64,000 nucleotides of DNA. Source: Notospermus geniculatus (taxonomy: Eukaryota; Nemertea; Pilidiophora; Heteronemertea; Lineidae). A program made the translations under genes and the position numbers. The notes under the pieces are model-generated. The model was not told the DNA's origin, searched no databases, and was given only the letters and a program-made list of their open reading frames with translations. The DNA is taken from contig NMRB01000251.1 of assembly GCA_002633025.1 (NCBI GenBank), forward strand, positions 145,555 to 209,554. Reading direction: 5' to 3'. Shown here piece by piece: positions 36,106 to 48,693 of this stretch (positions are counted from its first letter, which is position 1; every line of letters begins with the position of its first letter).

Positions 36106-37730
36106 TTTGTGTCTCAATTTTTGTGCTTTCTCGTTCTTTGGATATGGCCATTCAAATGCTACAATTTTAATACCTGTAGTTTACCTCGTCCCCAGTGAAG
36201 ACCAAAACCCACATTTTAGGAATCTGGGTGTTATACAAGTCGTTTGTGATAATACGTCACTGCTTGCGCTGCATGTAATTAATGTATGCTACTACAGTCA
36301 TGACAGGGGGACCTGGGACCAACGTAGTAAATGCAAGTCTGTCAAAGACACCACCATCACCGACAAAACATATGCATAAACCAAATATGTATATGCTTAT
36401 ACATGTATGAGTGACCATCACCTCCGTGTTAACTCGACAACAGTTTTTCTAAACACCATCTGGCCCTTCACACCACACTGACGACCTGGTGATCCTAACC
36501 AACTAGGAACTGTTATCAGGGCCTAACCCGCGCTAATATCAATAGAAACAGAGTAATATCATGAAACATGCAAACGTCTTTCGGATACGACATGAATCAA
36601 TGGCCATAGCGTGCCGTCATCACTTTGAAAGAAAGAAGATATATTTCTGACCGAGAGACCAATGGTTCTGTATCTGTTCATCTCTGATTTCATCGCCCAA
36701 CTATCCTCTTCACTTCTCGCACTCAAACACGAGCTTCAACCTAGCAAAAAGGGGAAATATCTCGTTTTATTGCACCCAAGATGGATCATTAGCGAGTAAA
36801 TGATGAGGCAAAGGAGACGTCAGAGCGAGGAAACGACGACAAACAAACGAAATACCGTGAACAATCTTAAAGGAAATATCCGTAACCCTTAAAGGTTCTC
36901 CTTTCCGATGTTTTATGGCGGTGTCGGGGTTGGGGCTGCATTTCTCCGTCTCCCCTGGCCTTGTGACACTTGGCAAGGGGGTGTGGCGAGCACGGACGTG
37001 TATCTTAGGATACATTAGGTCACGAATGCCGTTCACTTAACAGGCAAATAAGACGATGCACTGAATGACGAAAGCTCCGCCGTTGTCTATTTACTTTTGA
37101 GTAGGCTCTATTTGAAGGGTCGAATCAAACAACCTCACGGAACCACAGCTCAAAATGTCGACGTTTGTCTTCCCCAGCAGACACCGTACCTACGAAATTG
37201 TTCTTATCGGGAGATGAATGAAGCCTTTGGAAGAAACGTGTTCACAAGTTTCAACGACTTTTTTCCAGGAATCTCTTGTTGCTGTTCGGAAACTGGATTC
37301 CACATCGTTAAAGAAAACGCGATATTCGTCAAAGATCAGAGGCAGTCTTCAATCCGGTTAAGTTCGACTTCACTTCTGTCAAATGGTATCATAAAGAAGC
37401 TGTCAGTTTGCCGACAGATCAAAGTAGTTAATGGAATTTGAACAGAAGGAACGGCTTACTGCATGGATGTGTTGATAGCTGCTTTATACCAAGTGCATTG
37501 ATGCAACGTGGAAGGAAAGAGTTGAACATTCAGCGATTACAATGTCAGACAACGAAGACAACACGAAAGCCGACTGGGCCCATTTTAAAAAGGAACTTAA
37601 GTCGAAGTGGGGTACTTATCTTTTGTTTGAGACAATAGGTGGGCGGTGTACTTAGTTTTAAATTCTTTTATGAATATTGGCCTAGTGTAATTCTCGATGG
37701 TTTTAATCAAAGATGCACATCAACAATTTG
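36106..37730. other. non-coding, nothing recognised
   Basis: No supported gene or repeat. Confidence 0.4.
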
Positions 37731-37771
37731 TCCAGGCTCGACAAAGTATTTAATACTTTGTCGAGCCTGGA
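37731..37771. repeat. 41-bp palindrome with 20-bp perfect arms
   Basis: TCCAGGCTCGACAAAGTATT (37731-37750) and its exact complement (37752-37771) are separated by one base. Such a tight hairpin could extrude as a cruciform in DNA. No terminator or small-RNA gene context is evident. Confidence 0.9.
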
Positions 37772-38945
37772 GAAATTAGTCAATACGTTAAGCAATGGAA
37801 CCATTGAGATACACCGATATGCTTCGCATCGACAGCCACAGTTTCATAAATAGTGATCAAATGTTGTAAAAAACAGTTTGATTTGATTCAAATCAAAGCA
37901 GTTTGAAATCATTATCAGATAAGACCATAATGACGACGACTCTGTGTGAACCTCCCATGTCAACATCGAGTAACGCGATTCAGCGAGATAGGTAAGGCGT
38001 GCTCCCCCATCGTTCCCGGCAGGGCTGCAACAAAACTCATTAATTCGACTCCCGATGTAGTCATCTCACATAATGCACAACAATACTTATCCCGCTTTTC
38101 AATTAACAGAAGATTAAATGTCGGCAACCTGTATTGAATTTTTAACAAAAGTCAAATAATAATTATGGAATATTTACGGTATAAACATTATGACAATCGA
38201 ATTTCAGAGAGTGCACGAACCGACTGTTCCCTCGGTGCCTCTCGTCCCCTCAGAACCTATTACTCTGATGTGAACCAGAGTCATTGAAATCAGCTTATTA
38301 TCCTTTTCGAACATGCAAACCATTAGTATAAAAAATTCATGCTGTTTCTGAGTTCTTGGCATAATGCTGCTGGGTGCAATTTCAGTTGGCGTTCAGAATG
38401 GTTCCTTCTTTTTCACTCTGGCTTCCTATCATATCTTTTTTTTCAACATTGCTAAGTAGGCCTACCTCATCAGAAAAATGCATGTTTTATACTGTTGCTA
38501 CGCAACGTGACGCTAATCTCCTACAGAACATTTGAAATGAAGAACAGACCATCATGAGCCATGTCGGAGATTGCTATCGTAGTAGAACCACAGCATCGGT
38601 TTTCGAGGGTACTTCAGCTTAAAAATGTCTTCGTTTATTGGGCCTTTGAACCCCTCAGGCACTTCCGTAATCCCGTAAACATGGATGGGCATGTCTATTA
38701 CTCTATTGTTTAATGCCAAGGTGCAAATCAGTATCATTCACACCTTAGTTTCTGTTCTGGATGCAGCACTTCTTCTGTATCGAACACAGGACAAAAGCTA
38801 CTGCACACGGAAGAATGGTTCAGGGAGCGGCGACGTACATGTACATGTACATGTAGTACATGTACTTCCTCAAGGTGGATAAGTTTGGAAACCATACAAG
38901 TACTGGAAGTAACTGTTGCTCGGCCCTTTTCCGTCACACAGTGAA
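37772..38945. other. non-coding; TACATG repeat run
   Basis: TACATG/TACATGTA words are repeated at about 38836-38871. Otherwise I see nothing. Confidence 0.5.
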
Positions 38946-38949
38946 CTGC

Positions 38950-39445
38950 GGCCTTTCTATCGCTGAGTCTTCTACCTCTAAGTGAGACTTGGTGACCACT
39001 CTACCTCGAAGAGAGAGACAAGCAGGCCTTTCTGTATACCTCGCCAACTCGTAAGCTTTCCCAGATCAGAGTGAAAACTGCTGGCCTTTCTGGAACACGA
39101 ACAGGCAAGCTTCGTAGGCAAGGGCGAGACCTGGACGCCTTTCTATACCTCGAACAACCGGCAAGACTACGGAGGTTTGCCGGTTCGAGGTGTATACACC
39201 TCGAACCGGCAAACCTCCGTAGGACAGTGCGAGGATTGCTGGCCATTCTGCACCACGACCGGCAAGCCTTCGTAGGTCAGAGTCCCGGTCAGAGTAAGAC
39301 CTATACTGGCCTTCCTGTACCTCGAACCGACAAGCCTTCGTTGGTGAGAGCGAGACCTGCTGGCCTTTCTATTCTACACCTCGAACAACTGGCAAGCCTT
39401 CGTAGGTCAAAGTGAGATCAACAGGCCTTTCTACCTCACAGTGGC
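38950..39445. repeat. minisatellite of about 60-70 bp units with an internal perfect palindrome
   Basis: Degenerate units share GGCCTTTCTGTACCTCGAA, CCGGCAAGCCTTCGTAGG and TCAGAGCGAGACCTGCT. Unit length varies. At 39167-39222 the array contains a 56-bp perfect palindrome formed by unit sequence meeting its own inverse. The open frame at 39071-39415 is a translation of the repeat. Confidence 0.8.
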
Positions 39446-39920
39446 ACATTAGCATGGCATGGTTTGTATGCCAAAGACGGTCCTTCTGGCCCAGTACCTC
39501 AAAGAGATATAAGCTGGCCTTTTATCCACAGGCCTTTCTACAAGAATCAAGGTAATCGCTTCTGGAAGTGCCGCTTAGAAGTCCCGCACCTTGAGGTTGG
39601 AAACACGACCAGGTCACGTCTTCTTTGCAAACCATGGATACGGCGGCAGTCCGAACAGTGGGCGTGCATGTTCATTTTCTCTGGCTACTATTTAGCTAAT
39701 GTGCACTAGTAAGGACAATTTACACTGTCGATAATTGGACGTGACCCGTGACTGATACAACCACATAATCTCCAACAACAAGACTCTTACTGGCAACACG
39801 CAACAACTGCACCCTGGAGTGGAGAGTGCGTATTCTCCATTTCAAACACACCACAATCAGACATGTTCGTTCTATATCACCCTTCATTGGAGATTAATCG
39901 TACTATACACGACATAACAT
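39446..39920. other. non-coding, nothing recognised
   Basis: No supported gene or repeat. Confidence 0.4.
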
Positions 39921-39928
39921 GGCCTCTG

Positions 39929-39990
39929 ATTGGCTTACAACATTTCGGCATCTTGGCGACCGCCAGAGGGTCGCGGCAGCCGCTTATAAG
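39929..39990 (+). promoter_or_regulatory. candidate promoter: inverted CCAAT, CTCF-like site, TATA-like box
   Basis: ATTGG (39929-39933) is followed by CCGCCAGAGGGT (39960-39971), which fits ten of twelve positions of the CTCF core, and then TATAAG (39985-39990). The 55-bp spacing between the CCAAT and TATA elements is normal. A 24-codon frame starts downstream at about 40054, but no protein is recognised. The call rests only on motif spacing. Confidence 0.25.
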
Positions 39991-40421
39991 AGGAGGCTAC
40001 CGTGTCCTTTCTAAGTGAGGAATAGTGTTATTGGCTTATTTTATTACTTTGGCCATGCACAGACTCCTAGGAGATGGTTTTAGGAGACTTGGCATCGTCA
40101 CGAGACGAGCTACAAGTAGCGGGTTCTAAGGAACTCTCTCGGATATTAGAGGTCGTTTCGGCTGATATGGAAATGCGCAGTTAGTACTACAGCCACTTTG
40201 ACGCAGCACCAAAGGCAAAGATCACACAGGTGTGAAGGGAAAGAATGTCCCTAGGAAAAACTCTCCTGGGAACAAAATGTTCCTATTGTTACAATCTACT
40301 CTGGCGATTGGTTTCTATAGCCATGCACCTTAATCCGTCATTCAACAATAGAAGTGGACACATTTTTCAGGGAGACACTCTGTACTGCTACACCGGCGCT
40401 GTGTCGTCCTTAAATCCATTA

Positions 40422-40655
40422 AGCATGGCGCACACGAGCGATTTTTCTAGGCGACTAGCCTTGCGACTACAGGAGCGACTGAACATATTTTTAGTTTTTT
40501 TAGTTGTTTTTGACTCGTTTGCGACAAATGCTTCACTGGGAGATCAGTGATGTCGCGGATGACACCACTGATCGACCTCAAAGGTAATTATCGCATGCGA
40601 CCTAGTAGTCGCATCGGTAGTCGCCCCCATTTTAGTCGCTCGTGTGCGCCATGCT
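40422..40655. mobile_element. MITE with AGCATGGCGCACACGAGCGA ends and TTA target duplication
   Basis: AGCATGGCGCACACGAGCGA at the left is matched by the inverted TCGCTCGTGTGCGCCATGCT at the right. TTA lies directly outside both ends (40419-40421 and 40656-40658), as in PIF/Harbinger elements. GCGACTA/TAGTCGC words repeat inside. Confidence 0.8.
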
Positions 40656-40656
40656 T

Positions 40657-41570
40657 TAAAGTTGCCGTTTACAGGTGGATGGACTCAACTTGCAGCATTC
40701 TCCCACGGACGCCCCTCGTCATTAAAACCTTGCAGAGTTAACTGTAGAGCATTTCTTGCCACAGGGTGATCATGACAGCAGTTGGCCACCAGGCAGGTAG
40801 TCAACTACTGTATGGTTCACCCTATATCACGTACATCCTTTTGAATTTGTGGCTAAATCGACCATGCACAGCCCACAAACATTTCATCCCAGAAAGACGC
40901 CGAGACAGAAATGAAAGTATACGACAAAATGCTTTCTTAATTTGACTCTGGTTTCATTTAAAATATCATGTCTATTTCAAAAGAACGAGTCGAGAACAAA
41001 AACGCATGCCGCTGCTGGTTGAAAATCGTAGCATGCGTGCGATAAAAGTTTACACATAACATGAAAGAAATCGTTACGAGGCTTGATTTAATCAACCGTG
41101 TTGATTTTGTCTCTGCGCCATATTGGACCAATCACACTCCTGATTAGATCGATGCTATGAACCCCTGGGATGGCTCGTCATTGGCGCGTTAGTTCTACCC
41201 AGTAGTTTGACATGTTTTCAATTACGCCAGCTACTGGGATCCGTTCAATCGATGTCATAAGTCTTCTGCTCGATGTCGAACACACTTTACTTACATAAAG
41301 GTCAAAAATGTTCATTGAACCACAGGAGTGCGAATCTCCAGGAACAATGGTCCGAATATGAGTGTCTAGACGGATACTACGGTGTATATACCATTGCAAG
41401 GTACACGTATTATGCTGCTAACGCGAACCAACACTCTATACAAGCCATGTAGCCTACCATTCCACATTATGGCTACCGTTATATTATTGGCGAGTTTAAT
41501 TTCTATGACAATCATTCAGTTCACTACTTCAACAACATTCGTCTTACAACTGATCTATGTTTCTTCTTCC
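40657..41570. other. non-coding, nothing recognised
   Basis: No supported gene or repeat. Confidence 0.4.
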
Positions 41571-42060
41571 TAGGCTAGAGGCGCCACGAGCCAGCTCATC
41601 GGCCATCTTGTTCTCACAGAACCGCTAGAGGCGCCACAAGCCAGTTCATCGGCCATCTTGTTCCGACAGAACCGCTAGAGGCGCCACAAGCCAGTTAATC
41701 GGCCATCTTGTTCCGACAGAACCGCTAGAGGCGCCACAAGCCAGTTCATCGGCCATCTTGTTCCGACAGAACCGCTAGAGGCGCCACGAGCCAGTTCATC
41801 GGCCATCTTGTTCTCACAGAACCGCTAGAGGCGCCACAAGCCAGTTCATCGGCCATCTTGTTCCGACAGAACCGCTAGAGGCGCCACGAGCCAGTTCATC
41901 GGCCATCTTGTTCTCACAGAACCGCTAGAGGCGCCACAAGCCAGTTAATCGGCCATCTTGTTCTCACAGAACCGCTAGAGGCGCCATGACCCCATTCATG
42001 CCCATCTTGTTCCGACAGAACCGCTAGAGGCGCCACAAGCCAGTTAATCGGCCATCTTAT
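41571..42060. repeat. 50-bp minisatellite, about ten copies
   Basis: The word GAGGCGCCA recurs at exact 50-bp steps from 41579 through 41979, then once at 49 bp. Each unit reads AGAACCGCTAGAGGCGCCAC, then AGCCAGTTCATCGGCCATCT, then TGTTCCGACAG with few changes. Copies alternate between CTCACAG and CCGACAG variants, so higher-order duplication is likely. GGCCATCTTG in every unit is a YY1-like site in reverse. Confidence 0.95.
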
Positions 42061-42061
42061 C

Positions 42062-43840
42062 CCCTAACCACAGAGTGCTGTATCAACAAATCAACGGATA
42101 TTGTCGGCAAATGAAAGTAACAAATGACAAGTTGATGAAATCAAGTAATATCCTGTGGAACACGACAAGATGTGACAGCTTCCCGTGTGCTGTGTCATCA
42201 TCCATTGTGTTACATGTTGCAATGATCATGTCAGTCGTCCTACGGATCGATGAGGGAATTTTATAGACTCGGGTTTATTGTAAGGATTAGTTAGGGATAC
42301 TCTGAAATCTCTTGTGAGTTACGATGAAAGCCAGGTAACGGCCTTCTTTCTTTCAACTGTGGCGTGGTGTATGACGCTCGTGTTCTGTCAAACGGGCTCA
42401 CCTTTCCCTCACTGGAGTCGGGTGATCACAGAGAGTAGACGTCGATAGGCCTACCTACGATAATTTTCCCGTGGATTGCTAATTTAGCCTCCTCCGTTCA
42501 AGGGCGTCTTGTTGAATTATATTAAGCTGAGTACATTCCTAGTGAGTTCGCAGACTCGCCAGCCACCAATCATTAGGATGTATTACTCGTGATACGGTGC
42601 TAGGCTCCCAGCTCAGTGATTACTTGTCGAACTGACTGAAAAAATGGTTCCTTTGTAGTAGGAAAGCAACGATTGACAGAACACAGTGGTAGAGATTCTT
42701 TAGGAAGTTTCAGTGTTCAAGACACCGTGAACTATCTGATAACAATTCTGACTCCCAATGAAATACGTTGACAAATCGTGTGCAGGTGCCGTTCACTGCC
42801 ATTGATTTTAACCTATCAAATATTCAGAACTTTGCTCCCTTGATGTTCTTAATGCGGTTACGACTGAATAGTAAGGTTTTCGAGGGGAGACGGCCAATTA
42901 CCGAGACGTCAGTACTGAGAGCTGAAAATACTGACGAGTAGTGGGAATAGGTGAGAAAAAAACATGGTATTCCGTTCGTGAATTATTGATACAGAAGTCC
43001 ATTTACGCAATTTGTGGCTGGGCGCCGGTAGGCAATCTTCATCCTCGATGGCGGTCTCTCCGACAGATACAAACAACGGAATTCATGAATTTGATTACAC
43101 ATTTTAATCTCAAAAACTCATCTGAGGAAAACCTTGCAAACATATCAACGAGTTTGAATGTTGCTTGACTGATACAATGATCACGGTATCCGCTTACCAA
43201 GCTAAAAGTGCGTTCATTCAAAAAAAGACTACAACACGTTGCTAGTGATACATCTTGTTCTGCATTGTGCTCATCTTAGTAACTTATCCCCTTCCAAAAA
43301 GTACTGATTCTGCCCGTTTATAATCAGCTGAAGTCGAATTTCATCAAAATCTCCAAAATTAATTTTGTAAATTATATTCTTAAAGCAAGCCTCAGCCGCT
43401 TACATTTTAATTTCCTGCATTGAGCGTTGGAATTTACGAGATTGTGTGGCGTCATCGGGCTTTCCGTGGATATTGCTACCACGAAGAGGTTGGTTCAGCA
43501 TCTTTGCTGCGACTCGTACCGTTGGCTGTCGACGTTACCCACACTGGTACATGATCTAGATTTCAAATGGCATTATTACATGACGCTCGTTCTTGACATC
43601 CTTTCTCACCCGCTTTCCGTAGGGGGAGCGTTATCACAGCTAATGAGGGCATAAAGAATGTTGAAGACCTTTGAACACCCGTACTGCATCTGACAAGTCA
43701 AATCAATATTGATCATCTAAAAACATGCCCTGACTGTCAGGAAGTGCCATCGTAGTCTATCATAGTGTGTAAACCATCTCATTTATTGCCTCTTTCCTCT
43801 TCATTCACATCTCCTTCGATTTTGAGTGGCGGAGGAGTCA
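42062..43840. other. non-coding, nothing recognised
   Basis: No supported gene or repeat. Confidence 0.4.
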
Positions 43841-43859
43841 TCATGTGGGAATCACCGAC

Positions 43860-44420
43860 GGAACAGAGCCACAGGCAGGGGTAGTGGCTGAGCAAATCAG
43901 AGGACTAGCAGACCAGCAACCAAGAGGACCAAGGTTCGAATCGATGTTCCCAAATGGCACCTATCTTGCATGGATTTCTAATTCGACCAGAGATGACTGT
44001 CTGATGATCCTCTGGTGGGTGTATATGAGTGTTATCGGAATAGCGATCCTGGGGTCTGAGGTTCGAATCTGAGATCTCTGAAAGCAACTCTCCTGGGCCG
44101 TATAACCTTTTCCTGCTGGGGGTTGTGTTTGCTGATGATCTTAAGTAATTGCCTCGACGATGTTCGATGAATGACGAACGCCAAAGAAGGAAGGATGCTC
44201 TGCTTCAGACGAACAATCACTGCACTGCCAAAAGTCAGAAATCCCGACGTTTTGGGAATTCATTTGAAGAGGTGTGGGGTTGTTTGGCCTGAAAACTGCT
44301 CGTATCCGCAGATAGGTAAAGTAGCTATCCGAAGACTTGCGATCCCGTGATCTGAGGTTCGAATCAGTGATCTCAAATCATAGTTCAATCCGGTACGGCG
44401 TTGTTCGGCCCGAGGTGACT
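43860..44420 (+). mobile_element. cluster of tRNA-like SINE fragments
   Basis: Three B-box-like sequences occur in 440 bp: AGGTTCGAATCGATG (about 43931), GAGGTTCGAATCTGAG (about 44058) and GAGGTTCGAATCAGTG (about 44353). The second and third share a GATCTCnnAA-type continuation and a GGCC(G/C)nn segment. These are probably diverged heads of one SINE family. The tRNA folds are poor. Confidence 0.45.
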
Positions 44421-45575
44421 CTCTGCGAGGTCCTTCCCATATCCTATTGTCCGTTGATGGCGTGTATTCTTCTTCGGCGTAGCGAAACCTTTTGTGGGTC
44501 CCCTCCCGCTACAAATCATCCTCTTCGTGTTTATCTCCTCGCTTGTCTGAGTACGTGACATCCCTAACCATGTGTTAACTCATCGGTATGCGGGACAGAT
44601 CACACTTGGCTGCGTGAATCATGGCTTGGCATCCAGTGGATGGTGTCTAACATCTGACAACAGTCCCAGTGTGAGCTTCCTAACCGTATCGTTCGAGTCG
44701 CATACGCTATAGAAGCAATTCGCATCATTGGAACTTGAAAAACGTTCGATTAATGGTAGTCACTAGATCAATGGGTATTGGCAGGGATAGGCCCAAGAGT
44801 ATTATGGCGAAAAAGAGGTTTTGATGGGCTTAACCTCGGACAACAGATTCAAATCGTTGAGGAATGTCATAGAGGGGGATGATGTGCTCAGATCAGCGAC
44901 TTCAATCATGGGTTTATGTAGAATATACACAAACAAACCAGTTGAAAGTTACAAGAGAGAGTAGGAGAACCTATACGAGAGTGTGTCAGCAGATAGTTTG
45001 CTGGATGTCGGAGATGGGGTCGCGTAAGAAGTACGCCCGAGCAGATGCCTCGGCTGTTTCAACATAGACCACCAGTTGGACATTTTACCTTTTGTAATCG
45101 TCAAACTATCCCTGAATATTCAATTTGCTGAGCCCAAATCATGACCGATGACTTCGGCGCCGCTGGTGGATTGACTGTTTAAGCTGCTACTCGTTTTGCT
45201 CTTATTTCTCAGAACCACAAATGCAACAAACGCAGAGTGCATCCCAGAGTCACTCCAAAACAAGACTCATTGTTCGGGGTTTATCATTGCCTGCACATGA
45301 CCAGCTCTCGAGATGTTACCCCTTGCCTTATTTTCCACTGGATATTTGCTAGAGTGGTGCTCGAGTCCGCGTTGGCACAACTCATAAGCGGATACCGCGG
45401 CCTACAAGTGTTTATTAAGATAGATGACGGATTCTGGCTGCGGAAGTCCGCCATTTCGAAACATATTGTGCTGGGATCGAAGTCGTTGGCCAAATGGAGG
45501 CCATATCATGTATGCTGCACAACACCGGTGTGGCGAATTGAGAGGAGCAAGAGCCCGTGTAACGGCCGGTTCACC
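44421..45575. other. non-coding, nothing recognised
   Basis: No supported gene or repeat. Confidence 0.4.
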
Positions 45576-45577
45576 GA

Positions 45578-46145
45578 CCTTGGTGCACGATGACAAACCG
45601 TTGTGCACAGACTATAAACTTGGTGCACACAGATCAAAATTCTACGCTGACGAGGCCTATAGAGTCTACAACCGTTGTGCACACTGACTGCAGCCTTGTG
45701 CACATAGATTCCAACCTTTGTGTACACCGACTAACCTTTGGGCACAGGATCTCCCAACTGCACAGAGAAGAGACCAGCCTTTCTGCACAAGGTTTTTCCA
45801 AACTTCGCACACACTGACTTCAACATTTGTGCACACTGACTTCAACCTTTGTGCAAAGTTACTGCAACCTTTGTGCTTCAAATATGTATAGGCCTTCATT
45901 ACAACTCGATTCTTCCTTGCCGTGACTCAAACCTTTGGGCACACAATCTCCAATCTGCACACAGAAGACTCAAACCTTTCTGTAGGCCTACACGCTTTCG
46001 AAACTTTGTGCACACTGACTTCAAACTATGTGCACACAGGCGCCCACCTTTTTGCACGCAGTTAGTGCACACAGACTCTTCAAACTTTGTGCACACAGAC
46101 TTCCACCTCTGTGGACACCGTTTCTGCACACAGGCTTCAACTTTT
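45578..46145. repeat. degenerate minisatellite built on TTTGTGCACACTGACTTCAA
   Basis: Words such as TTTGTGCACACTGACTTCAA, GTGCACACAGACT and TTGTGCACAGACT recur about every 22-30 bp across 570 bp, with considerable divergence. GTGCAC is a self-complementary core present in most units. The open frames here (45424-46178) are in repeat sequence. Confidence 0.85.
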
Positions 46146-47230
46146 TATAGTGTACAGCTCGAACCTTCCTTGATGTGACCAGCTCTCCATGTTCTCACAT
46201 AGAGGCGCCTCCAGCATCGCCATCCCATATTAGGCGTTATTAACTTTCGCTCTCTCGACTTCCGACAAAATGATAAAAAAGCCCGATGAAACCATGCCTA
46301 ACGAGAAGGTTAGTCCACCCACTTAGTATATTACAGCAATTTGGTTAGCCAGATAACATAACAGCGTCAAAAAAGGAAAACTGTGCCTCCGTTTTTGTAT
46401 ATTAGCCCATTATCACCATTAGCGACAGTTACAGAATTACAATAGATACAACCTGATGGCTGGTGGGTGTGCATGCTTCAGCAACATCCGACTGACAAAA
46501 CCGGTCTGGAAGCCATACAGAGCTATGTATTCTTCCCTGGCCTACTTCAACATTTGGATTTTCCCACAGAGCTAAGAGAACATGTTTCCTTCCAATGGCG
46601 AATGAGGGCACGGTTAAAAAGTTACAACAACCATTACAAATCCGATACTAGGCGAGGCCAAAGACAAACTGGATCGCTACTTGAGTTACAATGTTAGTAT
46701 AGGTTGTTCTGTGAGGCCACCAGACAATTAGAAATGTGCTCCAAGCCTTGAGACAAAAGTGAAGTGGAAGAGATTGAGTGTAAAGAATGAAGCTGAGAGC
46801 TGTAGAATTCGAACCCGCGCCAAATACATATGTCGCCCTCGGTGAGAGCTATCAAGCTTGGATGTGGTTTGGCAGGATTAGTTCCCAGTTGAATTGAACC
46901 ACTGTGAAAAGTTGTTATGTAATAGCATTGGGGGGGGGGCGATTTGCTTTGGGATAGACCAGACCTGGGTGTTGAGCGAGAAGGTTGTGTGTGTTTGTGT
47001 CTAGCTGATTTAAGTTCGTGAATAAAAAATTCGAGATTCATGATTTTCGGATTCGTCTTTCGTTTGTTACAGTCCTCTCCACCAGCAACACGTGGTTACA
47101 CAATCTATGTATTTGGACTGCAGTTCAAATCAGTTCTCCTGACCTTTGAGAAAACTGGTGCCCTTTGCCCTTCGGCCCACAATTCGATGGGCAGGCTGTC
47201 GGTTTGAGCCCGAACAGCAATTCGGTCGGG
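46146..47230. other. non-coding; one isolated B-box-like word
   Basis: The minus strand carries GCGGGTTCGAATTC at about 46805-46818, possibly a SINE remnant. Otherwise nothing. Confidence 0.4.
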
Positions 47231-47232
47231 GA

Positions 47233-47348
47233 GTCACCGATCTGCTGGATGGGGTGATTTGGGCCCGAATAGATGCATATGACTTCGGTAGTCACCCATT
47301 TGCTGGTTGGGGTGATTGGGCTCGAATAGATGCATACAAGGACCTCGG
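47233..47348. repeat. 58-bp tandem duplication, two copies
   Basis: GTCACCGATCTGCTGG at 47233 and GTCACCCATTTGCTGG at 47291 begin two units. Each continues through GGGGTGATT and CGAATAGATGCATA. Confidence 0.8.
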
Positions 47349-47349
47349 G

Positions 47350-48450
47350 GATCGCCGTCAACTGGTTAGGTTGGTGGAAAAATGATGTCTTTCATCAATC
47401 GTACAGTCTAAAACTCTGGATGAGTAAGTACTGGTGGTTACTTCAGAATTGATCTCTTTTGATGGTAGTGATCTACTTGGAGAGCGCGGTGGGAAGGGCG
47501 TCGGTCACGTATAACGATAGGCCACCGGTCCAAAACCTTTATATTTACTTTCTCAAAAGCTTCAGTGCAATTTTGAATTTTAGGAATAACGTTACACCAA
47601 ATACACCCAGCCGTTTGCCAGGTTCACGGACGTCAGCCTTGTAGCATCGCCGAGACACAAAGGCTAATTAGTCTCCAATATCTTCTTGCCCATGGAGGTT
47701 CTCAAATGTCAGCCATGATCACCCAGGGCAACTTATATTTAAGAGAAAGTAGAAACTAAAGAAATACACTTGTTAACAAACTAAGGCAACGTAAGAGATG
47801 GATGTTCTATTTTAAAATCATTCCGAAGACATCGGTCTTGTGTCGTGATTGTTTGAAGGCCGTGAGAGCCGAGATATGTCTGGAGGATGGCATCGCCCAA
47901 TAACTCAAACGTTCTATTTAAATGAGCAACGAGGAAGAATTTGAAGCGATTGAGATCAAATGTTGGTGATCATTTTCTTTGAAGATTTCGTCGCTAATGA
48001 TTCATATTAAAAACTACTTGGTCTGTGAACTCTTTCTTCAAAGACCACCGTTTTAAAGAGGTAGAATGTTTGTTGATTATCTTAGAGATGATGGCAGCGT
48101 TTCGCAACAGCAAACAACATTAGCAGTTTCCCATTAACCAAAGAATTATACGCCTTTGAATAAAATTGGATAGGGGAACATAAAGTAATGATTTAGGGAA
48201 ATCAAAGGATGGTACTTTCCTTAGAAAAACACGTATGTCACACGTGCATGTCTGTATTGGCATGTAGACGTGGCCACCATGCGCGTCCAACCCCACCCGC
48301 TGATAGAAACCTTTCAACAAGTGACACAATAACCTGGTTGGAATAGGACGGATGCTCGGTTTGAATAGCCAGCCACACGAATGACACCGGCGCTGTCAAT
48401 TTCATTGTGTTTGTCCGACCCTGCTTTTGTCCTGTCTCACCTTCGACTAT
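47350..48450. other. non-coding, nothing recognised
   Basis: No supported gene or repeat. Confidence 0.4.
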
Positions 48451-48693
48451 AGCCCTTGTTACACTACATAAAAAACCCGTGTCGAACCCGGGTTTTTTCT
48501 GTCCACACCTGTTAAAAACGCGGTGTAAGAATCCCCTCCGAGCTCGAACGGGTTTTGGAGGGCTTAATTTAGGTCCCCGTCACAAAATTTGAGTAGTGTT
48601 GACGGGCACCGGGCCTCAGGAGGGATTTTTCAGAGCCGGGCTAGACCCGGGTGTCAAAAAACCCGGGGATTTCTATGTAGTGTAACCACAGCT
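48451..48693. mobile_element. DNA element with AGCCGTGGTTACAC-type ends, copy 2
   Basis: AGCCCTTGTTACACTACATA at the left and ATGTAGTGTAACCACAGCT at the right are inverted and match the element at 16872-17331. The interior is rich in ACCCGGG(T) words rather than the CCCCGTG words of copy 1. Confidence 0.8.

Noticed and set aside
41571-42060. CRISPR-like array
   Set aside because: The units are contiguous 50-bp repeats with no unique spacers, in an animal genome.
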